A stretch of DNA of 64,000 bases from Magnetospirillum sp. XM-1 (GTDB lineage: Bacteria; Pseudomonadota; Alphaproteobacteria; Rhodospirillales; Magnetospirillaceae): contig NZ_LN997848.1 in the NCBI RefSeq assembly GCF_001511835.1, positions 372,001 through 436,000 of the forward strand, in the 5' to 3' direction. Below the pieces are notes generated by a model, which was given only the letters and a program-made list of their open reading frames with translations, had not been told where the DNA came from and did not search any database. The position numbers were made by a program, and so were the translations under genes. Each line of letters opens with the position of its first letter. Within the stretch, counting starts at the first letter, position 1. This document shows, piece by piece, positions 1 to 11,533 of this stretch.

Positions 1-770
1 GCGGCGTGGCGTGGCGCGGCGAGGTCCTGGCCCGCCTTGGTCCCGGCGCCGATGCCCTGCATCCCCAGGTGGAGGCGCCGCTGGGCGACCTGCTGCCGCC
101 CAAGGGGCGCGAGCGCCTGCGCAAGAAGCTGGGCGAGGTGACCGGGATCTGGCTGGCCGCCCGCCTGCCCTCGCTGTTCCGCCTGGCCGGCGCGCCGCTG
201 GCGGGTGCGGCGCGGGGACTGGCCCACCAGTTGGCCGAGGGGCTGGGTTCCATGCCGGCCGACGCATCCCTGGTCCGCTCGCTGTCCAAGGAGGATTCCC
301 TGGCGCTGGCGCGCCTCGACATCCGGGTCGGGCGGCACGGCCTGTACATCCCCGCTCTTCTGAAGCCCAAGGCGCAAGCCTTGCGCGCCCTGCTGTGGAG
401 CGTCCACGCGGAGCGTGCCGCCCCCGACATTCCCGGCCCCCGCCCGGCGGTGATGACAGCCGACGGCGCGCCGCCCGCCTTCTACGAGGCGGTGGGCTAT
501 GGCGTCCTGGGCAAGGTCGCCATCCGCCGCGACGTGCTCGAGCGCTTCGCCGCCCTGGCCCGCGCTTTCGCCCATCACGGCCCCTTCCAGCCCGACCACG
601 AGATGCACTCGGCCTTGGGCCTTGGCATCGACGCCACGGAAAAAGCGCTCGAAGCCCTGGGCTATGTCCGCTCAGAGGAAGGGTTCAGGACAGGCAAAAA
701 ACCCCGGCGCAAGGCGCGGCCGGAAAAGCCCTCGGACTCGCCCTTCGCGGTGCTGAAGACGCCACGTTGA
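1..770 (+). CDS. C-terminal part of SUV3-like RNA helicase-related protein (5' truncated)
   Basis: The reading frame is open from the window edge to TGA at 768-770, so the N-terminus and the helicase motor lie outside. The visible part has no catalytic motif. It ends in a segment of the form AFYEAVGY-x-VLG-x-AIR-x-DVLER followed by a basic lysine/arginine-rich tail, which I recognise from the C-terminus of alphaproteobacterial SUV3/Mgps-type DEAD-like helicases. A GTG at position 6 could look like a start but has no ribosome binding site and is probably internal. The call rests on C-terminal resemblance only, so the helicase function is inferred. Confidence 0.55.
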   Translation, partial: GVAWRGEVLARLGPGADALHPQVEAPLGDLLPPKGRERLRKKLGEVTGIWLAARLPSLFRLAGAPLAGAARGLAHQLAEGLGSMPADASLVRSLSKEDSLALARLDIRVGRHGLYIPALLKPKAQALRALLWSVHAERAAPDIPGPRPAVMTADGAPPAFYEAVGYGVLGKVAIRRDVLERFAALARAFAHHGPFQPDHEMHSALGLGIDATEKALEALGYVRSEEGFRTGKKPRRKARPEKPSDSPFAVLKTPR

Positions 771-869
771 GGCGCCTCCTGTCACAGCCTTGTCACGGCA
801 TGGTCTCAGGCCATGTCACAGGACCCCGGCTATACTCGCAGTATCGGAATTGAGGCACAGGAGGCCGCA

Positions 870-1103
870 ATGATTACGAAGAAGATCGCGACCGTAGCGC
901 TGCTGTGCGTTGCCCTGCTCGGCACTTCGGCCTGCTCGAACATGAACACCCAGGCGCAGCGCGCGCTGTCGGGCGGCGCCATCGGCGCGGCGGGCGGCGC
1001 CGGCATCGCCTATATCGCCGGCGGCCCGGTCATCGGCGCGGCCCTGCTGGGCGGCGCGGCCGGCGCGGCGGTCGGTGCGCTGACCACGCAGAACGGGAAA
1101 TAA
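870..1103 (+). CDS. small glycine-zipper lipoprotein, 77 aa
   Basis: ATG at 870 follows a good ribosome binding site (AGGAGG at about 859-864), which is better supported than the in-frame ATG at 813. Residues 1-22 form a signal peptide with positive MITKK, a hydrophobic core and a lipobox-like end (GTSAC) at Cys22. The rest is an alternation of Gly and Ala (GGAIGAAGGAGIAYIAGG type) typical of glycine-zipper outer-membrane lipoproteins. The protein is probably envelope-anchored and may oligomerise; no specific role can be stated. It is convergent with the regulator downstream and separated from it by a hairpin. Confidence 0.75.
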   Translation: MITKKIATVALLCVALLGTSACSNMNTQAQRALSGGAIGAAGGAGIAYIAGGPVIGAALLGGAAGAAVGALTTQNGK

Positions 1104-1111
1104 ATGAGTGT

Positions 1112-1139
1112 CGCGGTGAAGGCTTCGGCCTTCACCGCG
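1112..1139. terminator. 12-bp hairpin with TTCG loop between convergent genes
   Basis: CGCGGTGAAGGC at 1112-1123 pairs perfectly with GCCTTCACCGCG at 1128-1139 around a TTCG tetraloop. There is no strong T-tract on either side; on the minus strand the stem is followed by a T-rich ACTCATTTATTT. It probably ends transcription of both convergent genes. Confidence 0.6.
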
Positions 1140-1146
1140 CCTCGCG

Positions 1147-2577
1147 TCACGCGAACAGGTACGGCACGAAGGAGCGGTTGTTCTCGTCCACGCTGATATG
1201 GCTGCCGATGGGCGGAAAGGCCCGCTGGCGGCAATCGTCGCGCTCGCAGATGCGGCAGTTGACGCCGATGGGCACCGCCGCCTGTTCCGAGGCGAGGTCC
1301 AGGCCGGCGGAATAGACCACGTCGGCGGCGTAAGCCGTCTCGCAGCCCAGGCCCACGGCGAAATGGCGGTCGGGTCGCAGGAACGAGCCGCCGCGCTTCG
1401 ATACCGTGCGGGCCACGCAGATATAGGAGATGGAATCGGGCATGCGGGCCAGCTGCACCAGGATCTTGCCCGGCCGGGCGAAGGCCTCGTGCACGTTCCA
1501 CAAGGGGCAGGCCCCGCCGAAGCGGGTGAAGTGGAAGCGCGTCGCCGAATGCCGCTTGGTGATGTTGCCGGCCATATCGACGCGGACGAAGTAGAACGGC
1601 ACGCCGCGCGCGCCGGGGCGCTGCAGGGTGGACAGGCGATGGGCCACCTGCTCGAAGCTGGCGCCGAAGCGGCTTTGCAGCTGCTCGATGTCGTGGCGCA
1701 GCAGCTTGGCCTGGTTGGCGAAGGCCATGTAGGGCATCACCAGGGCGCCGGCGAAGTAATTGGCCAGCCCGACCCGGCAGATGGAGCGCGCGTCGTCCGA
1801 CGACAGCTTGGCGCCGGCCACCACCTCCTCGATCAGTTCGTGATAGGCCAAGAGCGCCACCTGATGGGCCAGCTGGAAGGTGCGGCTGGGCACCGACAGC
1901 AGCGCCGACAGCGACAGCGAGCCCGCGCCGGGCTCGAAGGTGCGCATGCCCGCCGTGTCGTCCTCGGCGACGATACGCACCCGCACGCCGTGGCGGTTCT
2001 CGAGATAGGCCACCAGGTCGTTGTGCATCTGGCCCAGGCGGAAGCCCTCGGCCTCGACCAGCGCCTCGGCGGCCTCGTCCAGGCTGCCGAAGTAGTTGTT
2101 GCAGTAGTAGAAGAAGTCGCGGACCTCCTCGTAGGGGAAGTGGGCATGGCCGCCCCGCTCTTCCCCCGTGGCCGAGGACAGGTTCTCGGTCAGCGACTGC
2201 ATGCGCTCGTCCAGCTGGCGGAAGGTCTGGTAGAGCGTCAGCACCCGTTTCGCCAGCTCGGGCGAGGCCGACGCCGCGTTCCTGAGCTCCGACAGGCCGA
2301 TGGAGCCCGAGCCGAACACCGGATCGTTCAGCGCCTCGCGCAGGTCGGCGACCAGACGGGATTCCTCGTCCTCCACCAGGGTGGCGAGGTCCACGTCCAA
2401 GACCTTGGCGATGCGCAGCAGCACCGGCACGGTCAGCGGACGCTGGTTGTTTTCGATCTGGTTGAGATAGCTGGGCGACACCTCCAGCAGCGCGGCCAGC
2501 GCCGCCTGGGACAGCTTCTTGCCGTCGCGCAGCCGCCGGAGCTTGTAGCCGAGAAACAGTTTCTTGTTCATGACCAT
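1147..2577 (-). CDS. ScfR/PccR-type short-chain fatty acyl-CoA regulator (XRE family, DUF2083)
   Basis: An XRE-type helix-turn-helix occupies about residues 10-65 (KLSQAALAALLEVSPSYLNQ). A central IrrE/ImmA-like region follows, whose metal motif is degenerate (HELIE rather than HExxH). The C-terminal DUF2083 domain carries the cysteine cluster CRICERDDC followed by RAFP. This is the architecture of RamB/ScfR/PccR regulators, which sense acyl-CoA status and control propionyl-CoA carboxylase and glyoxylate-cycle genes. It diverges from pccB, its expected target in alphaproteobacteria. ATG at 2577 follows a GGGGGCGG stretch; an alternative ATG lies two codons in. The 476-aa length is typical of the family. 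Confidence 0.88.
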   Translation of the reverse strand: MVMNKKLFLGYKLRRLRDGKKLSQAALAALLEVSPSYLNQIENNQRPLTVPVLLRIAKVLDVDLATLVEDEESRLVADLREALNDPVFGSGSIGLSELRNAASASPELAKRVLTLYQTFRQLDERMQSLTENLSSATGEERGGHAHFPYEEVRDFFYYCNNYFGSLDEAAEALVEAEGFRLGQMHNDLVAYLENRHGVRVRIVAEDDTAGMRTFEPGAGSLSLSALLSVPSRTFQLAHQVALLAYHELIEEVVAGAKLSSDDARSICRVGLANYFAGALVMPYMAFANQAKLLRHDIEQLQSRFGASFEQVAHRLSTLQRPGARGVPFYFVRVDMAGNITKRHSATRFHFTRFGGACPLWNVHEAFARPGKILVQLARMPDSISYICVARTVSKRGGSFLRPDRHFAVGLGCETAYAADVVYSAGLDLASEQAAVPIGVNCRICERDDCRQRAFPPIGSHISVDENNRSFVPYLFA

Positions 2578-2601
2578 AGGTTATAACCGCCCCCGCCGAT
2601 C

Positions 2602-2700
2602 TTCGCAACCTTAGCAACTTTACAGGGCCGTGTTGCGAAGACCTTCGCAACACCGCCCTTTTCCCCGCGACTCCTGTTGCCACCCATGGGGCTTTGCGAA
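2602..2700. promoter_or_regulatory. cluster of TTCGCAA/TTGCGAA operators in the scfR-pccB intergenic region
   Basis: TTCGCAA occurs at 2602-2608 and 2644-2650, TTGCGAA at 2633-2639 and TTTGCGAA at 2693-2700, plus a related TTAGCAA at 2611-2617. The middle two form a perfect palindrome, GTTGCGAAG-AC-CTTCGCAAC (2632-2651). PccR/RamB-family regulators are known to bind TTTGCAAA-like repeats, so this is the likely binding region of the divergent regulator. One site lies near the regulator's own start, which suggests autoregulation. Confidence 0.65.
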
Positions 2701-2745
2701 TACACCCGACGCCAATGTCACTCTGCCCGCCGGAGGCCCGCGTCC

Positions 2746-4284
<1,539 letters not shown>

Positions 4285-4297
4285 GGGGGACGATCGC

Positions 4298-6285
<1,988 letters not shown>

Positions 6286-6289
<4 letters not shown>

Positions 6290-6945
6290 GCAAGGTCCCG
6301 GGCATTGACCGCCTTCTGGCCAATAACAAGGCCTGGGCCGAGGAGACCGAGCGCACCAAGCCCGGCTTCTTCTCCCATCTGGCGGAGCAGCAAAGCCCGG
6401 GATACCTCTGGATCGGCTGCGCCGATTCCCGGGTTCCGGCCAACGAGATCGTCGGCCTGGAACCCGGCGAGGTTTTCGTTCACCGCAACGTGGCCAATCA
6501 GGTCCATCATGCGGACATGAACTGTCTGTCGGTGCTGCAATACGCCATCGACGTGCTGAAGGTGGAGCACATCATCGTCTGCGGCCATTACGGCTGCGGC
6601 GGCGTGCGGGCCGCGCTTCAGGACGCGCGGCTGGGCGTCACCGAGTACTGGATCCGTCCGGTGCGCGACATCTGCGAATGCCACCGGCACGAGCTGGACA
6701 TGCTGCCCAGCGAGCCCGCCCGGGTGGACCGGCTGTGCGAGCTGAACGTCATGCAGCAGGTGCGCAACCTGTGCCGCTCGCCGGTGATCCAGGATGCCTG
6801 GCAGCGCGGCCAGCAACTGGAGATTCATTCCTGGGTCTACGGCCTGACCGACGGTCTGGTCCGCACCCTGGGTCCGGTGGTGGCCGGCTTGAAGTCGCTG
6901 GATGAGTTTGGTGCGTCGTACCTGATGCGTGGCGCGGCGTTTTAA
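6286..6945 (+). CDS. beta-class carbonic anhydrase
   Basis: The enzyme interconverts CO2 and bicarbonate with one zinc per active site. The 219-aa protein has the beta-class motifs CADSR (Cys45, Asp47, Arg49) and HYGC (His101, Cys104), which give the Cys-His-Cys zinc site and the Asp-Arg dyad, and the conserved [11 protein letters not shown] stretch. The start is fixed by a 4-bp overlap with the end of pccA. Placement inside the propionate operon suggests it supplies bicarbonate to the biotin carboxylase; this is inference from context. It is also possible that it serves general bicarbonate demand, including acetyl-CoA carboxylase. Confidence 0.93.
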
Positions 6946-6951
6946 AGAACT

Positions 6952-7057
6952 CCGTCCCGTCAGGGACGGCAAGGCCGAAGGCCGCCGCCGCTTATGCGGC
7001 GAAAGCCAAGCGAAGCGCCCGGCGACTGAGGGCGTCGAGGCGTGCCGGATTACGGCA
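6952..7057. repeat. structured intergenic sequence with three hairpins
   Basis: Between the carbonic anhydrase and mutase genes lie three small perfect hairpins: CCGTCCC/GGGACGG (6952-6969), CGCCGC-TTAT-GCGGCG (6986-7001) and TGCCG-GATTA-CGGCA (7043-7057). Part of it (AGCGCCCGGCG at 7014-7024 and GCCAAGC just before) recurs in inverse orientation at 55901-55930 before the cca gene. It looks like a dispersed palindromic element rather than a simple terminator. Confidence 0.45.
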
Positions 7058-7085
7058 TGCCGATACAAGAAGATGGAGAAGGTCC

Positions 7086-9236
7086 ATGAGCGAGTTCCCG
7101 AAGAAGACCGTTGCCGATTGGGAAGCCCTGGCGTCCAAGGACCTGAAGGGCGCCTCGCCCTCCACCCTGGACTGGGAGACTCCGGAAGGCATCAAGGTCA
7201 AGCCGCTCTATACCGCCGCCGACCTGGAGGGCATGGAGCATCTGGGCAGCTTGCCCGGCTTCCCGCCCTTCACCCGCGGCCCCCGCGCCACCATGTACGC
7301 CGCCAGGCCGTGGACGGTGCGCCAGTACGCGGGCTTCTCCACCGCCGAGGAATCCAACGCCTTCTACCGCAAGAATCTGGCCGCCGGTCAGCAGGGCATC
7401 TCGGTGGCCTTCGATCTGGCCACCCATCGCGGCTATGATTCCGATCATCCCCGCGTGGTGGGCGACGTGGGCAAGGCGGGCGTCGCCATCGATTCCGTCG
7501 AGGACATGAAGATCCTGTTCGACGGCATCCCGCTGGACAAGATGTCGGTCTCCATGACCATGAACGGCGCCGTTCTTCCCGTGCTGGCCGGCTACATCGT
7601 CGCCGCCGAGGAACAGGGCGTCTCCCAGGATCAGCTGTCTGGCACCATCCAGAACGACATCCTGAAGGAGTTCATGGTCCGCAACACCTACATCTATCCG
7701 CCGGCGCCCAGCATGCGGATCATCGCGGACATCATCGAGTACACCTCGAAGAACATGCCCAAGTTCAACTCCATCTCCATCTCCGGCTACCACATGCAGG
7801 AAGCCGGCGCGACGGCGGTGCAGGAACTGGCCTTCACCCTGGCCGACGGCCTGGAATACGTGCGCGCCGCCCTTGGGCGCGGCTTGAAGATCGACGAATT
7901 CGCCGGCCGCCTGTCGTTCTTCTGGGCCATCGGCATGAACTTCTTCATGGAGATCGCCAAGATGCGCGCCGGCCGCCTGCTGTGGGCGCGCATGATCAAG
8001 CAGTTCGATCCGCAGAAGCCCTCGTCCATGGCGCTGCGCACCCATTGCCAGACCTCGGGCGTGTCGCTGACCGAGAAGGACGCCTACAACAACGTCATCC
8101 GCACCACCATCGAGGCCATGGCCGCGGTGCTGGGCGGCACCCAGAGCCTGCACACCAACGCGCTCGACGAAGCCATTGCGCTGCCGACCCCGTTCTCGGC
8201 CCGCATCGCGCGCAACACCCAGCTGATCATTCAGGAAGAGACCGGCATTCCCCACGTGGTCGACCCGCTGGCGGGTTCGTACTACGTGGAAAGCCTGACC
8301 AACGCGCTGGCCGAGGAAGCCTGGAAGCTGATCCAGGAAGTGGAAGAGCTGGGCGGCATGACCAAGGCCGTGGAGTCCGGCATGCCCAAGATGAAGATCG
8401 AGGAAGCCGCCGCAAGGCGTCAGGCCCGCATCGATCGGGGCGAAGAGGTCGTGGTCGGCGTCAACAAGTACCAGCCGGCGGAAGAGACCCCCATCGAGAT
8501 CCTCGACGTGGACAACGCCAAGGTGCGCGACGCCCAGATCGCGCGGCTGAAGCAGATCAAGGCCACCCGCGACCAGGCCAAGTGCGACGCGGCGCTGGCC
8601 GCGCTGGCCAAGGCCGGCGAATCGGGCGAGGGCAACCTGCTGGCCCTGGCCGTCGAGGCCACCCGCGCTCGCGCCACGGTGGGCGAGATTTCCGACGCGC
8701 TGGAGAAGTCCTTCACCCGTCACCGCGCCGTCAACCGCACCATCTCGGGCGTCTATGGCGGCGTCTACAAGGATGACGCGGGCTTCGCGAGGCTCAAGGC
8801 CGACATCGAGGACTTCGCCAAGACCGAAGGCCGCCGTCCCCGCATGCTGGTCTGCAAGATGGGCCAGGACGGCCACGATCGCGGCGCCAAGGTGATTGCC
8901 ACGGCGTTTGCCGACCTGGGCTTCGACGTGGATATCGGCCCGCTGTTCCAGACCCCGGAAGAGGCCGCCCGCCAGGCGGTCGAGAACGACGTCCACATCG
9001 TCGCGGCCTCGTCCCTGGCCGCCGGCCACAAGACCCTGGTCCCCGCCCTGATCGGCGAGTTGAAGGCGCAAGGAGCGGGCGACATCCTGGTGGTGACCGG
9101 CGGCGTCATCCCGACCCAGGACTACGACTTCCTCTACAAGGCGGGCGTGGCGGCGGTGTACGGCCCCGGCACCAACATCCCCAAGGCCGCCGCCGAGATC
9201 CTGGAACTGCTGAAGAAGCGCGGCAAGGCCGCCTGA
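7086..9236 (+). CDS. mcm: methylmalonyl-CoA mutase, large/homodimeric type
   Basis: The enzyme isomerises methylmalonyl-CoA to succinyl-CoA with adenosylcobalamin, completing propionyl-CoA entry into the TCA cycle. Residues 1-560 form the TIM-barrel substrate domain ([20 protein letters not shown] near the start, [20 protein letters not shown]). The C-terminal B12 domain has the cobalamin ligand motif DGHDRG with His at about residue 597. At 716 aa it is the full catalytic chain. The start at 7086 follows GGAGAAGG. No epimerase gene is visible beside it, so that function must be elsewhere. A strong terminator follows. Confidence 0.96.
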   Translation: MSEFPKKTVADWEALASKDLKGASPSTLDWETPEGIKVKPLYTAADLEGMEHLGSLPGFPPFTRGPRATMYAARPWTVRQYAGFSTAEESNAFYRKNLAAGQQGISVAFDLATHRGYDSDHPRVVGDVGKAGVAIDSVEDMKILFDGIPLDKMSVSMTMNGAVLPVLAGYIVAAEEQGVSQDQLSGTIQNDILKEFMVRNTYIYPPAPSMRIIADIIEYTSKNMPKFNSISISGYHMQEAGATAVQELAFTLADGLEYVRAALGRGLKIDEFAGRLSFFWAIGMNFFMEIAKMRAGRLLWARMIKQFDPQKPSSMALRTHCQTSGVSLTEKDAYNNVIRTTIEAMAAVLGGTQSLHTNALDEAIALPTPFSARIARNTQLIIQEETGIPHVVDPLAGSYYVESLTNALAEEAWKLIQEVEELGGMTKAVESGMPKMKIEEAAARRQARIDRGEEVVVGVNKYQPAEETPIEILDVDNAKVRDAQIARLKQIKATRDQAKCDAALAALAKAGESGEGNLLALAVEATRARATVGEISDALEKSFTRHRAVNRTISGVYGGVYKDDAGFARLKADIEDFAKTEGRRPRMLVCKMGQDGHDRGAKVIATAFADLGFDVDIGPLFQTPEEAARQAVENDVHIVAASSLAAGHKTLVPALIGELKAQGAGDILVVTGGVIPTQDYDFLYKAGVAAVYGPGTNIPKAAAEILELLKKRGKAA

Positions 9237-9260
9237 TCTTCCGTTTCCAAGGCGCGTTGA

Positions 9261-9295
9261 ACGGGCGGGACGGCGACGTCCCGCCCGTTTCGTTT
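9261..9295 (+). terminator. intrinsic terminator of the propionate module
   Basis: ACGGGCGGGACG (9261-9272) and CGTCCCGCCCGT (9277-9288) form a perfect 12-bp stem with a GCGA tetraloop, followed by TTCGTTT. It lies 24 bp past the mcm stop. Confidence 0.85.
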
Positions 9296-9777
9296 CAAAT
9301 CCCCATGAAATCGTTGCCGCCGTCATTCATGTCGGAGGCATCCCCCGACCCATAGAAGCTGGTGAAGACGGACAGGACATTGGCCGGCTTCAGGACGGAA
9401 TCCAGCAGGTTGCCGCCCCCCGCCTGGAAGCGCCGGCTTGCCGCGCGGCCATAGCGCGCCTGGGCGGCCTGACTGGAATCCAGGATGGACCGGGCGGTAT
9501 CCTCGGCCATGCCCGACAGGATGGCGTTCGCCGACCCGCCGTTGCCCACCCCCAGCGCCCCCATGCGGGCCCGCTGGGTGGCGCTGGCCTGTTCCAGCAG
9601 GTTCCTCTGCTGCCGCTGCTCGCGCTCCTGTTGCTGGTAGATGTACTGGTTCTGCCGATCCTGGGCCTCGGCCTGGGCCTGGGCTGCGTCCTCGGCGGCG
9701 GAATTCTTGCTGACCTGGCCCGCCACGCTCATGGCGGTGCTGGCGATCAGGGGAACCATGGCTTCAAAACCGGACAT
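9295..9777 (-). CDS. phage-related protein resembling T7-like internal virion protein
   Basis: This is a 160-aa protein with an Ala-rich N-terminus (residues 1-30) and a long Gln/Arg/Ala-rich helical segment (about 35-75, with NQYIYQQQEREQRQQR) before RARMGALGVGNGGSANAIL and a further helix. The pattern of helix, RARxGALGxxxGGSA and helix is one I associate with internal virion/core proteins of T7-like podoviruses and of related prophages. It reads in the same direction as the portal cassette at 11534-15289, from which it is separated by two plus-strand genes. The start follows AGGAGATG. The virion role is inference. Confidence 0.5.
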   Translation of the reverse strand: MSGFEAMVPLIASTAMSVAGQVSKNSAAEDAAQAQAEAQDRQNQYIYQQQEREQRQQRNLLEQASATQRARMGALGVGNGGSANAILSGMAEDTARSILDSSQAAQARYGRAASRRFQAGGGNLLDSVLKPANVLSVFTSFYGSGDASDMNDGGNDFMGI

Positions 9778-9966
9778 GTTTCATCTCCTCTTGAATGAAG
9801 GGTTTCGGCATTGCCGAATAACCACGGGGTGAATTGTGATTAGCGCGCGACAACCATGATTGATCAGGCCCGGCCATTGGGGGGGGACGGAGCAAGTTTC
9901 CCCCTTCCGGGATGCTCAAAACCGATTATCATCAGCCAAAATCGGGTCTTTGCCGGATAGGCGGGC

Positions 9967-10695
9967 ATGACGAAGCTTTCGACGACCTCGCGGACACGTA
10001 CCCAGCGCACCGACCGGATCGAGAGCCGGGCCAACGGGTTGCTCGGCGATTGCCGCCGCGCCTTCCATGCCTTTGGCGATCTCGACGAACTGGCTGAAAA
10101 CCTGCGTATCCTGTCGCTCAACGCCGAGCTGGCGGCCGGCCGGGCCGGCGACAAGGGCAAGGCGGTCCGCGCGCTCACCCAGTACACCCGCGAACTGGTC
10201 AACCGCCTGGCCCAGATTCAGGGCGAGATGCATTCCCTGCGGGGCAGCACCTTCGCGTTCTCGTCCACCATCCTGCGCAGCCTGATGCAGCTGAACCTGT
10301 TCGAACGGGCCTGCCAGCTGATCGAGGCCGAACCGGACGGCACGCGGCGCTGCGACAGCGGCAAGCGGGCCTTCGCCGACCTGATGACCCTGCTGGTCGA
10401 CACCCTGGACGGCATGGCCGACGCGGTGACCGACCTGTCGCGCCGGACCCATGCGGTCGAGGAAGTGGTCAGCCAGTCGGATTCCATCGCCACCAACATC
10501 GCCATCGAGGCCGCCGCCGCCGGCGTGCATGAAAAGGAGTTCCGCACGGTGTCCGACACCATGCGGACCTATGTGGACGATCTGCGCCAGATGATCGACG
10601 AGGCGTCGGACGCGGTGCGCCGCGCTTCCGAGAAGGGCGAGGCGCTTCGGCGCATCGGCCTCGACGCCCTCGACGATCTTCATCGCAACTCATAG
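9967..10695 (+). CDS. soluble protein with two chemoreceptor-tip-like segments
   Basis: This 242-aa protein has no signal peptide, membrane segment or recognisable ligand domain. Residues 42-85 (LRILSLNAELAAGRAGDKGK) and 168-212 (SIATNIAIEAAAAG) both resemble the hairpin tip of methyl-accepting chemotaxis proteins, which binds CheA and CheW (compare [20 protein letters not shown] in the receptor at 47636-49318). The whole chain looks helical. It is 18 bp upstream of an ODP-like di-iron protein and surely co-transcribed with it. It could act as a cytosolic adaptor to the chemotaxis array. Whether it binds CheA, CheW or anything else is unknown. The start follows GATAGGCGGGC. Confidence 0.6.
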   Translation: MTKLSTTSRTRTQRTDRIESRANGLLGDCRRAFHAFGDLDELAENLRILSLNAELAAGRAGDKGKAVRALTQYTRELVNRLAQIQGEMHSLRGSTFAFSSTILRSLMQLNLFERACQLIEAEPDGTRRCDSGKRAFADLMTLLVDTLDGMADAVTDLSRRTHAVEEVVSQSDSIATNIAIEAAAAGVHEKEFRTVSDTMRTYVDDLRQMIDEASDAVRRASEKGEALRRIGLDALDDLHRNS

Positions 10696-10713
10696 CGTGT
10701 CAGGATTTCGCCC

Positions 10714-11472
10714 ATGAAGTGCGTCACCCTTTTCCGCCAGGACGATCATTGCTGGCAGATGTTCGGCCAGGACCCGGACAAGCCCGACAACGTGATCGAC
10801 ACCAACCAGTACCTGATCCGCTCGGGCGATTCGGCCATCCTGCTCGATCCCGGCGGGATGGAGGTCTTTCCGGCCATGCTGGCGGCGCTGACCCGCGAGA
10901 TTTCGGTGTCTTCCATCAAGGCGCTGTTCCTGTCGCACCAGGACCCTGACATCGGTTCGTCCCTGCCCCTGTGGCGGCGGGTGTGCGAGCCCGACATCAA
11001 GATCTACCTGTCCTGGCTGTGGTCCAGCTTCATCGCCCATTTCGACCGCGACGCCACCTTCACCACCATTCCCGACGAGGGCATGGAGATCTCGCTGTCC
11101 CACGACGTCCGCCTGCGCTTCGTGCCGGCCCATTACCTGCATTCGTCGGGTAATTTCAACGTCTACGACCCCAAGGCCAAGGTGCTGTTCTCCGGCGACG
11201 TGGGCGCCGCCCTGGTGCCCAAGGAAAAGGCCACGGGATCGGTGTTCGTCACCGATTTCGCCACCCATGTGCAGTACATGGAGGGCTTCCACCGCCGCTG
11301 GCTGGCCTCGACCCGGGCACGCGACGCATGGTGCGCCCAGGTGTCGAAGCTGGACATCGATTTCCTGGCCCCCCAGCACGGGCTGGTGTTCAAGGGCGAC
11401 GACGTCAAGCGCTTCATCGACTGGTTCGCCGGTCTGGAGATCGGGTCGGGCGTCGCCGCCATGAACCGCTAG
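10714..11472 (+). CDS. ODP-like di-iron metallo-beta-lactamase-fold protein
   Basis: This 252-aa protein has the flavodiiron-type metallo-beta-lactamase fold without the flavodoxin domain. All six metal ligands are visible: His75, Asp77 and Asp79 in SHQDPD, His140 in PAHYLHS, Asp162 in FSGDVG and His222 in PQHG. FprA-type proteins have HxExD at the first motif, so Asp77 replaces Glu. Stand-alone ODP proteins bind di-iron and oxygen and, in Treponema, report to chemotaxis; the receptor-tip protein next to it fits that. The reaction (oxygen or NO binding, or hydrolysis) cannot be settled from sequence. A strong terminator follows. Confidence 0.75.
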   Translation: MKCVTLFRQDDHCWQMFGQDPDKPDNVIDTNQYLIRSGDSAILLDPGGMEVFPAMLAALTREISVSSIKALFLSHQDPDIGSSLPLWRRVCEPDIKIYLSWLWSSFIAHFDRDATFTTIPDEGMEISLSHDVRLRFVPAHYLHSSGNFNVYDPKAKVLFSGDVGAALVPKEKATGSVFVTDFATHVQYMEGFHRRWLASTRARDAWCAQVSKLDIDFLAPQHGLVFKGDDVKRFIDWFAGLEIGSGVAAMNR

Positions 11473-11495
11473 TCCCCCGGGCGAAAACAGGACAA

Positions 11496-11530
11496 GAGCC
11501 CCCTTCCTGCCGGAAGGGGGCTCTTTTTAT
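11496..11530. terminator. bidirectional intrinsic terminator
   Basis: GAGCCCCCTTCC (11496-11507) and GGAAGGGGGCTC (11512-11523) form a perfect 12-bp stem with a TGCC loop followed by TTTTTAT. It lies between the ODP-like gene and the convergent phage gene; the minus strand has a weaker tail. Confidence 0.9.
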
Positions 11531-11533
11531 CGC

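Noticed and set aside
1198..2586. Long open frame on the plus strand opposite the ScfR-type regulator, and similar long frames opposite pccB, pccA, mcm, acs, addA and the GGDEF-EAL gene
   Set aside because: These are antisense frames caused by high GC. They have low-complexity Gly/His/Ala-rich translations, no family resemblance and no ribosome binding sites, whereas the opposite strand encodes well-known proteins.
10714..11472. Glyoxalase II or ordinary beta-lactamase for the metallo-beta-lactamase-fold protein
   Set aside because: The first motif is HxDxD and lacks the second His of HxHxDH; the spacing of the remaining ligands fits the flavodiiron group.
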